A DNA stretch of 46,842 nucleotides. Origin: Welwitschia mirabilis (lineage: Eukaryota; Gnetophyta; Gnetopsida; Welwitschiales). The position numbers were made by a program, and so were the translations under genes. Positions within the stretch are counted from its first letter, which is position 1. The number at the start of each line of letters is the position of its first letter. Under the pieces are notes generated by a model that was given only the letters and a program-made list of their open reading frames with translations, ran no database searches and was not told the DNA's origin. Positions 34,979-43,052 of this stretch are shown in pieces. The stretch is taken from positions 34,506,093 through 34,552,934 of the forward strand of contig JBOZIK010000001.1 in assembly GCA_051453625.1 (NCBI GenBank), in the 5' to 3' direction.

Positions 34979-35633
34979 CCCCTTCCCTCCTTTACTGCTA
35001 ATCATCTTTTGTACTTAATATGCTTATGACGGAAGCTTGAAGGTATGAGATTCATCCCATGGCTGCAGAAAAGGGTTTCCTTGGTGTTATGCTGTGTCTC
35101 TTCCATTGAGGAGTTGTTATTCTGTTGTAAGTGGTTGTAATGTTCTTTTGACTAATACAATACTCTTTTCATTTCAATTCTATAAATGTCCCTTATGATT
35201 TAAGTTGGTCTTAGTTAGTGAAAAGCTATGATTAATTTAGATCATAAGGGTAACCTTTGTTAAGGTTGACCTTAGTTAATAGTAGGTTTGCATTGCATTT
35301 TCATTTTCATTTCCATATTTCATTCCATGTTCTACTTGATAGTCTTTGTGACAGAGAGGCTAAAAGATAGTCCTTGTGACAGAAGGATTAGGATCTAAGT
35401 AGAATCTCATCTTATTTCTATTTCCATTCACTTGCATTTTATATTCATTTATCTTGCATTGCATTTACTTTACTATTTACTTTTAGTTAAGTAAAAGAGA
35501 AAATACCAAAACTACCTTGGAAATCAATTCTCTNNNNNNNNNNNNNNNNNNNNNNNNNNNNNNNNNNNNNNNNNNNNNNNNNNNNNNNNNNNNNNNNNNN
35601 NNNNNNNNNNNNNNNNNNNNNNNNNNNNNNNNN

Positions 35634-35875
35634 GTTAAATGTTGAAAAGGATCTTCCTCTGGTTCCCCTAAAAAATTTGAATAAGCACTTAAATTTCTTA
35701 ATTCTACATCTTCTCTAGGAGATAAATCAAAAGGATTTTGAATTTCATGTTTCCTATTAGCAATCAAATCACTAAGCATAACATTCACATTTGAAGAAGA
35801 AGTTCCTATTACGATTGAAGCATTAGAAGAAGCTACCTGCTTTTGTTTTTGTGATGCTTTCAAAATATTCAACAT
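35634..35875 (-). pseudogene. gag: E2 gag N-terminus, outer copy
   Basis: ATG at 35875; M-L-N-I-L-K, L-S-D-L-I-A-N-R-K and E-E-D-P-F-Q-H-L, then the 100-N gap at 35534-35633. About 80 codons without a stop. It is nearly the same as the start of the copy at 33820. Since it is continuous with the leader, primer-binding site and 5' LTR of E2, this is the copy that belongs to E2 with most certainty. Confidence 0.8.
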
Positions 35876-36549
35876 TTTTTAAGAAATAATATGATTTCCT
35901 TCTACACTATACTTTTATTTTACAAAATTTTATTCTGAAAAAATAAAAGAAGAAAAATATTCTTTTTTAATTCTAGGAACTTGTGTACCTGGGTTATGCA
36001 TGCTTAGGTTAAGTTCAAAGTCTAATGATACTTCTCTAATATTTTCTTCAATCAGGTTTGATTCTCTCTGATATTTTGTTTTCTTACTAGTATTTACCAT
36101 ATTCCTACATGCGTAAACAACTAAAATAATGCCAAAATCAAATAGTAGACCATCATCTATTTAGTCATAAGAATGATAGGCAAGATGATGATCACAGTAA
36201 ATGAAAAATCTAAAATTACAGAAGCTATAGAAAAATGCAGAATATCATCCATCAGGTTATGCGGACAATAATAAGAATGACAAAGAATTTATTATACAAA
36301 AAGAAAATTTGAAAATGCAAAAATGAAAAAAAAAATTAGATTATCATCCTCTTAGGTTATGGGGACAACAGATAAGAGAATAAGTTATTTTAGGAAAAAC
36401 ATAGAAAAATTGTGAAAATTTGAGTTGCAGAAATAAACCTAATTTAACCTAAACTAGAAAAATATAATACTAATTCAAATAAATAACCTGAATAAAAGAT
36501 TCAAGGTACTTATCTGGTTAGTAATAATCCTTTTAGCTCCTTATAGTAT
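35876..36549 (-). other. E2 leader
   Basis: Non-coding, with three palindromic modules near 36151-36191, 36240-36282 and 36340-36375, about 100 bp apart as in the E1 leader. Confidence 0.75.
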
Positions 36550-36567
36550 TCCCTGGAAATGGTGCCA
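36550..36567 (-). other. E2 primer-binding site, tRNA-Asp type
   Basis: Minus-strand TGGCACCATTTCCAGGGA, 3 bp from the LTR end. It matches TGGCGCCGTTGCCGGGGA at 14 of 18 bases, with three G-to-A changes and one transversion. Confidence 0.85.
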
Positions 36568-36570
36568 AAA

Positions 36571-37956
36571 TGTTGTAGAGTGAATTTATATAAACTAGAA
36601 ATCCTTTTGATAAACATGTAAATCAAGTAGCTTACAGAAAACACACTCTAGTATAGATGGAACTTAACTCAAATGTTGTAATCCAATAAAGGCACCACAC
36701 TTAGAGTTAGAGAATTGATTTATCAAAGTATTTTTAGTCTTTTATTTTATAAAAACTAAAATGAAATAAATAAGTAAATGCAATGTTGAATGGAAATAAA
36801 ATGCAAGTAAATAAAATGGAAATGGAGATGGAAATGGAAATAGAAGTAGAACCTACTTAGATCCTAGTCCTTCTATTACAAAGAGTACTTTTCTATAACT
36901 TATATCGATTAAGAAGAGTATCTACTAGTTTTTAAACAACATAAACTATGAGATCTTATCTAAATAAGAATATTTAATATGCGATATGAAATGGAATGAA
37001 GTACAATGCAAATCTACTACTATTAATCAAAGTTAATCTTGATAAAAGTTATCCTTATGATCTAAATAAATTATAGGTTATCACTTTAACTATAACTAAC
37101 TTAAACCATAAGGGACATTCACAATATTAAAATGAAAAAGGAAATTGTATTAATCCAAAGAGAAATCAGAAAAACATCCACTTATAATCAGAACAATAGC
37201 ACCTCAATGAAAGAGACATAGCCTCATACCAAGGAGACTTCTTTTTGCAGTATGGGATGGATCTCTTATCCTTGAATCCTCCATCACAAGTATCAAATAC
37301 AAAAAATGAATTAAAAATGAGGGACCAGAATGGTATTTATAGTTTTTTCCTTAAATATTTGAAGGTAAAATCCTAAAGGTGGAAAATAGAAATCCTAATG
37401 ATCCACATGGGTCATTTGACTCTATTTACAATGATTTTTATTATGAACATGTGAAAATAGTTTTTTTTCCAACTGTTATAAATATGATAGAGGGCACAAT
37501 GCCATCTAAACTGCTTAGGTTATGTGTCCATGTAATACTATCTACTCTGTAAGTTGTCCACGCATGTTACTGATGCCATTATCTTGTTCGTCATCCGGAT
37601 GATTGTTTGGATGATGCCCTGTCATCATGTGATCCATGTGCTGCTATTGATATAGCAAGCTCTATTCATATTAGTAGTCTAGTCATCCTAGGTGTCATGG
37701 AGACAACTGAGAGGATAATGATCTTCCTTTACTCCTTTCTCCAAGGTAGTTAGTCTTTTGCATTATAAAGTCCTTCTTTTAATTTTACAGTATCAGAACA
37801 AGCTTGAGAAACTGTCAAAAATGCTAAGTATTATATGTTTTTTTGATTATCCTATCAGATCTTCATAGTCGTCAATATAGCATCAAAACCTATATGAATT
37901 TTCTGCAAAAGTACTAAAAAAAAACCATTAAATTTCCACAAATTGACATCTCAATA
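36571..37956 (-). repeat. E2 5' LTR
   Basis: 1386 bp. Minus-strand start at 37956 has TG decayed to TA (TATTGAGATGTCAATTTGTG); the end ...TTCACTCTACAACA at 36571 is intact. The TATA box TATAAATA is on the minus strand at 37334-37341. Modules lie near 37480-37520, 37580-37625 and 37683-37722. Confidence 0.9.
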
Positions 37957-37961
37957 ATGAC
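37957..37961. repeat. Right target-site duplication of E2 (ATGAC)
   Basis: Same 5 bp as 23462-23466. The sequence after it (ACAACTGAATGATAAT) is the right arm of the interrupted module. Confidence 0.85.
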
Positions 37962-38699
37962 ACAACTGAATGATAATTTAATATAATTATGGTCTAAATT
38001 CTTTTTTTTCCCCTTTCTTCATCATTTTCACCTTTTTCTTAAAGGGAAAAAGATTCCTCTGGGTTATACTAGCATTTTTGATCTTGTGCCATCTGATTTT
38101 GTGTCCAGATTTTTGAGATTTCATCAGATTTACAAAAATGAGATATGTTTCTCTTTCCTTTTTTTTTACCAATTTTTTTCTCCCATTTTTAGCCTTTTAA
38201 TGTCTAGTTTTCATATGTGTTAATCAATTTTTTGTGATTTTTAATTTGGGACTTACAGATTTGAATTTTTCTATGTATTTTTCAAGTTATAAAAGATTAT
38301 GCATTTTACAAGGTATTTTTAGTTTTTAATCTTTTACACTCATTTTCTCACAAACCGTAGTTAAAAAATAGTGGTCCTTTAGGAAAAATTGATTAGTTTG
38401 ATATGTTCTATAATTCTTGTAGATTAGATTTTTCATTCGAGTACTTTTAATTTTGACCATAAGTGGGGCCCACTTAAAACACAACCTTTTAATTTTTCAC
38501 ACATTTTGCATTTTTCTTCTAATGTTTAGATAATTCAAGATGCATTAAAATTTTTATGGAGGGGTAAGACATATTTTCAGCATTTTTCATAATTTTTACC
38601 AATTTTTGGAGGCTGTTATTGCACATCCATGCAATGTTTTTGATGTATTTTTTCATTTTTGCATGACTTTTTTGAGTATTCTCAATGGAGTACACCTTG
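37962..38699 (+). other. E1 region between pol and env-position ORF
   Basis: T-rich non-coding sequence. A perfect 15-bp palindrome-like AAGTGGGGCCCACTT is at 38463-38477. No conserved coding signal is seen; the open stretch on the minus strand at 37987-38172 is low-complexity Lys-rich and is not called. Confidence 0.5.
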
Positions 38700-40114
38700 T
38701 ACACATAGAGATAGACAAGATGAGATTGGATCAAAGTTTAAAGTAGGAGGTAGGTTTGATAGTATCGTTAGAGATAAGGTGTGTTGAGCTAGCACATCCA
38801 CCACTTGGCATAGTAGATCATTGATTATATAGATAGTTAGCATTTGTGTCGATCGATACTTTGGAGACTTTATAAGCCTTATTGAGCTAGAGGTAGATCT
38901 ATAGCTTAGATGAATTATAAATGCACATAGATCTTATTACATTTTAGAGATGAGGGAATTTTATGATACCATACACATTGAAAGATAGCTAAATGCTTGT
39001 AGTCAGTTATAGGATATGATAGTTGCATAGCAATTCTCCCATCTCATATTGTAGTTATCATAGATCCTAGTGGGCTTGGGAGTATGCATTTTCACTTAGC
39101 TAGTGGAATCAAGGAGTGTAATGCATGTGACACTTTACTGGATATATCAATGGATCTTACTATGAATAGATGGAGGATGCTTATTACTCAGCTAACCCCC
39201 ACATATAGAGTTTTACATAGAGGACTGATCCATAACATCAACCCATCCTTTCATGATTATCATGTAATAATAGCACATTTATAGATTCTAGCAGCATTTA
39301 AATAGAAAGAGTAGATGGATCTTCCCACATTTATTTGGAGGATACTTAGATCTATGGTCAAGGCACATCAACTATAGACTCTTGATTACCCATGCTTCCT
39401 CTTAGAACTTTTTATATAGTTTGGGATATCAGAGTTCATGGATGAGTAGTGCTTATTGTACANNNNNNNNNNNNNNNNNNNNNNNNNNNNNNNNNNNNNN
39501 NNNNNNNNNNNNNNNNNNNNNNNNNNNNNNNNNNNNNNNNNNNNNNNNNNNNNNNNNNNNNNACTATAGACTCTTGATTACCCATGCTTTCTCTTAGAAC
39601 TTTTTATATAGTTTGGGATATCAGAGTCCATGGATGAGTAGTGCTTATTGTACATTTAGAATTTAGCTTACTATATGTAGGATATGGGCATACAAGTTCT
39701 AAGAGAAGTAGAAAGACCTTAGGTATAGAGACAGACAGTTAAGGCTATTCTTAAGCAAATATAGACCCTCCTGTTAGAGATCACTGAGACCATTAAAGGT
39801 TTTGTAAATAGAGGTATCTAGACACTTAATTAAATCATTTAGACATTATAGTAGAGGGTACTATCTATTGAGAGGAGAGTTTAACAATTTGAGGACTAGA
39901 TTGTTGACATGCATTAGCATATTATTTCTATCTAGCAAAGTATGACAATTGATATACCAGAGGCTATATGTATCTAGGGTGATGAGATGATCAGATCTAT
40001 TTCCACATCTTTAGACCTTCATTTGCCTACTAATCCTAAGCATTATCCTCCTTATTTCCCTATACTTAAGTTAGCTACTGAGATTGAATTCATTATGCAT
40101 CAATAAGAGGAGTG
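38700..40114 (+). pseudogene. E1 ORF in env position, C-terminal coiled coil (degenerate)
   Basis: From about 39084 to 40114 one frame runs through, crossing a gap whose flanks are a 92-bp repeat. It has about 22 internal stops, nearly all TAG. Readable stretches: R-E-F-Y-D-T-I-H near 38950 in another frame; M-D-L-T-M-N-R-W-R-M-L near 39150; N-I-N-P-S-F-H-D-Y-H near 39235; L-P-T-F-I-W-R-I-L-R-S-M-V-K-A-H near 39325. The last 110 codons (about 39770-39960) have hydrophobic residues at heptad spacing and look like a coiled coil. The position between pol and 3' LTR is that of the env-like ORF of Athila elements, and the first part resembles the 'putative plant transposon protein' type. The assignment is by position and weak likeness only. 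Confidence 0.55.
39371..39654. other. Gap flanked by a 92-bp repeat
   Basis: 39371-39462 and 39563-39654 are the same 92 bases with two C/T differences, on the two sides of exactly 100 N. The ORF frame continues if one copy is removed. This is an unmerged contig overlap or two haplotypes, not a biological duplication. Confidence 0.85.
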
Positions 40115-40638
40115 ATTTTATTTTATTTTGTATCTCCCCTTCTATGTATTTTTGTATTAAAAGTCTCTAATTTTATATAAATATATCTTTTTTTATTCAG
40201 CATGATGTACTAATTTTTATTTAATTTTCATAACCACCTCTAATTTATACATGTTATAATAAGGATTAAATTTTATTTAGGCAATCTTTTATCCATTACT
40301 ATTTGGTTTAATGGAGGGCTTTAATATTGCATTTACTAATTATTTGTATAAAATATTTTTATATTGCAAGTTCTTATTTTCAAAGATCTTTTTAGTATAT
40401 GTCATTCCATCCATCATTTGATGATGACCTAGATGACCATCTGGCTAATATTCAAAGTAAATGGAATGTTAAATTTTCTAATTTTTCATAATCTAGTTTG
40501 TATCTCTAATATTTTTAAAAAAAATTTTGAGATAATTTCCTTAAGTACCTTAGTTGTTTTTATTATAAATAAGTTTGCTAACAAACATGGTTTATTTCTT
40601 GATTTTATTAGGAACTAATAAGGCTAAGTAGAAGGATA
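40115..40638 (+). other. E1 3' untranslated region and polypurine tract
   Basis: AT-rich. A palindromic module is at about 40398-40442 (ATCATTTGATGATGAC core). The region ends in a decayed purine tract, AAGGCTAAGTAGAAGGATA at 40620-40638, directly before the LTR. Confidence 0.65.
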
Positions 40639-41554
40639 TATTGTGTTGCCAATTTATGCATATTTGATAAGGTATTTTGAGTGATTTTGCAGGATAATAG
40701 ACAGGTATATGCTCGATTTCCATAATAATGAAGAGTTGAGATGAAAGAAACAAAAAAACATAATCTCGATGATATTCTATAACATTTAGAGTAGTTTTTA
40801 ATACTTCCCCTTTCTAGATAAACTTCTTGCAAAACATTGAGTCTAGTACATTAGATGAACATTTGCAAAAGCCCATCATACATATAATCATCTAGATGAT
40901 AGTATGAATGATAAAATAACTAATGCCAATAAGGATGCTAAATGATATTAATTTGGTAGATGACATGGATCATTTATGAGCTAGCATCATCTCCTATATC
41001 ATCTAGATGACCATATGGATGACATTGTTGTAACATCTTACTAGACATTTACTTAACTTCTACTACTTGTTCATATGTTTCTTTTGTCGTAGCTGTTAGA
41101 GTTGTATTTGCACCTATTTATTTGCCTCATTATGTGCTTTATGTAAATAAGTATTAATCCCATCCTCAACTCCTAGTATTCATTTACAAAGAAAATTCTC
41201 ATAAGAGAAGAATATTGAAGGCTAGGAGATCCATTCTTGTAGTTGCAGAGAGATGTTTTCCTTAGTGTTGGATGGTGCTTACTCCATTGAGATGCAACTA
41301 CTTTGTAACATGAATGTGGTTCAAGTAATACAAAATATTTCTTTTCTAATCCTTATGTATGTTGTTCTTAACCCTTTTTAATTCCTATGCATGTTGTTCT
41401 TAACCCTTATAGCTTATGTCTCTTTTGATGTAATGATAATTTCTTGAGTAATATAGGCTATGAGGGTAACCTTTATTAAGGTTATGCATTATTAGTTTAG
41501 GTACATTATTATTTCCTTTTCCTAGATTAGCTTTAGATAAATGTGTCATATTAT

Positions 41555-42834
41555 TGTTGGTATTTCCTAAATTTGCACTTTAAAAGTAATTAATGCTCTA
41601 AACAGAAAATTGCAATTGGGCTTAATATAGGATGAATTAACCAATGAATGTTATAATTTGGAGAGTATAAGGCAATAATCTAATCAAGCACATAAATGAG
41701 ACAGAATGTAACTTAAATTCCAATCCAATGTTTAAATCAATTTTCTGTTTTTGTCACGTAAAAATAGAAATTGATAATGCAACTATTCTAACATGTAATG
41801 CAAAGTATGAAAGTAAGAATCAAATTTCTGAGTTGTTATCACCCAACTTAGCCCTTATGCTTTGTGTTTAATTTAGAATTAATCAAGGAAATAGTATTAA
41901 TTAAACTTCAACACAAATCATAAGAGAAATCATAAGATTTTAAGAAGAAAAAATACATTTTATTAAATCAATGCAATGTCTTATAATACCTTAGCAAGGT
42001 AGTAACTCCTCAATGTAAAAAACATAGCCTTCACACCAAGAATGATTTCTCCTATGCTAAATTGGATCCTTAACTCCTTAGATACCTTTGTCAGCAATTC
42101 TCTAATGCCAAAAGATGCCTAAATGATGCCAAATGGGGTTTTTATATCTTTTCTAAAGTAGTTACAGGTTATAAAGATTGGTATAGATGAAGGGGTGTCA
42201 TTAGGCATAAACTAGAACTTAATTAACTCGATTAAGAAGAAGTTATGGTATTATTATGTTACTATCATTATGGGAATGATTATTGACATGATACACTTCA
42301 TCATTAAATCACAACCTGCCATTTCAGAATCCCATTAGTATTTGAATTTACAAATAACTACTATGTCATCTCAAGTGTCATGTGGACAGCATTCGTAATA
42401 ATAGCCATGTCAGCAAGCCATATCAACCTCGTCAAGTTAGCCTAAGCTAACCTCCTTTGAATGCCTTAAATCATGTTGACATGCCCAATGTCATCGGGAT
42501 GAAAAAGGGAATGATAGTCCTTTTGTCAGCATTGTCCTTCACTTTTTAGTCCACTTTATTTCTTAGTTAAATTCTTACCTTTCTAGATGAAAAATGGGTA
42601 NNNNNNNNNNNNNNNNNNNNNNNNNNNNNNNNNNNNNNNNNNNNNNNNNNNNNNNNNNNNNNNNNNNNNNNNNNNNNNNNNNNNNNNNNNNNNNNNNNNN
42701 GGGTAGTTAAGGTCATAGTTAGATTGTTAGATTAGTTTATGACAAAATGCCTAAAAATGACTAAATTGAGTCCCTGTTCCTTGAAAAACATCGCCAATTA
42801 CATCATTAAAACATGACAATTTGGGATTGCAACA
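41555..42834 (-). mobile_element. Family Y solo LTR in the E1 3' LTR
   Basis: 1280 bp including a 100-N gap at 42601-42700, with plus-strand ends TGTTGGTATT...GATTGCAACA, flanked by ATTAT at 41550-41554 and 42835-42839. Removing it with one ATTAT restores the sequence of the E1 5' LTR around 9765. The minus orientation follows from the start TGTTGCAATCCCAAATT, which recurs at 46399, and from a minus-strand TATA box. No internal region is present, so it is a solo LTR left by recombination, or the gap hides one. U3 has palindromic modules near 42255-42295, 42365-42405 and 42487-42521. Confidence 0.85.
42139..42146 (-). promoter_or_regulatory. TATA box of the Y LTR
   Basis: Minus-strand TATAAAAA, with palindromic modules upstream as in the other LTR families. 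Confidence 0.5.
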
Positions 42835-43047
42835 ATTATACTTTTCATGCATTACAATTTATTTCTCTAGTTAGAATACAAAGTGTTTCCTTATGGAAAT
42901 CAACTCTTTTTCTCTATCTTAGGCCTTCGATGGATTATGACATTCTGGTTAACTCTTGTTTATATTAGTGTATTGTAATTATTCATATATTTGTGATTGA
43001 TAGGATTCTACTAAGGACATAATATTACATAAATACACACTACAATA

Positions 43048-43052
43048 GTAGA
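43048..43052. repeat. Right target-site duplication of E1 (GTAGA)
   Basis: Same 5 bp as 8894-8898, directly after the LTR end. Confidence 0.85.

Larger units (their letters stand above)
34297..35533 (+). repeat. Plus-strand LTR of the E2 family inside the E2 leader
   Basis: Starts TGTAGTGATGCCAATTTGTA and follows the E2 LTR in opposite orientation up to a point about 150 bp before the LTR end, where the 100-N gap begins. It is the best preserved LTR of the window: four clear palindromic modules in 330 bp, then a TATA box. The 5 bp before it are ATCAT. Whether it is a solo LTR, part of an element or a misplaced contig cannot be decided because its right end is in the gap. Confidence 0.8.
23467..37956 (-). 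mobile_element. E2: full gag-pol Athila-like LTR retrotransposon nested in E1
   Basis: Read on the minus strand: 5' LTR 37956-36571, tRNA-Asp primer-binding site, leader, gag, protease, RT, RNase H, integrase, long 3' region, polypurine tract, 3' LTR 24832-23467. ATGAC flanks both ends. The span is 14.5 kb because parts of leader, gag and 3' region appear twice around three 100-N gaps, and because a plus-strand LTR (34297-35533) lies in the leader. Without these it would be near 11 kb, a usual Athila length. All genes are broken. Confidence 0.85.
8899..43047 (+). mobile_element. E1: Athila-like LTR retrotransposon, host of three nested insertions
   Basis: 5' LTR 8899-9987, tRNA-Asp-type primer-binding site 9991-10008, gag from 10678, start of protease up to 12602, integrase C-terminus 21784-21981, 3' region to 23466 and again from 37962, env-position ORF 38700-40114, polypurine tract, 3' LTR 40639-43047. 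GTAGA flanks both ends. Without M1, E2 and the Y LTR about 9.2 kb of E1 remain. About 4 kb of pol (most of protease to mid-integrase) is missing at the 12602/12603 joint. The LTR termini have decayed: both starts are TA, and the 3' LTR ends TA. Confidence 0.85.
40639..43047 (+). repeat. E1 3' LTR, interrupted by a family Y LTR
   Basis: Starts TATTGTGTTGCCAATTTATG and ends CACTACAATA, then GTAGA. Without the insertion and one ATTAT it is 1124 bp, against 1089 bp for the 5' LTR. Part of the extra length is a tandem repeat of about 34 bp at 41346-41413 (the TATGT/CATGTTGTTCTTAACCC unit), which occurs once in the 5' LTR. Confidence 0.85.

Noticed and set aside
37987-38172. 61-codon Lys-rich minus-strand ORF
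   Set aside because: Low-complexity translation of T-rich DNA with no counterpart in other copies.
39084-40114. TAG stops as a reassigned genetic code
   Set aside because: The other reading regions here have TAA and TGA too, and the elements are otherwise clearly decayed. CAG-to-TAG deamination is simpler.
39084-40114. Fungal RIP as the source of C-to-T changes
   Set aside because: The element types and tRNA-Asp primer sites are those of flowering plants, and the CAG context fits plant CHG methylation.
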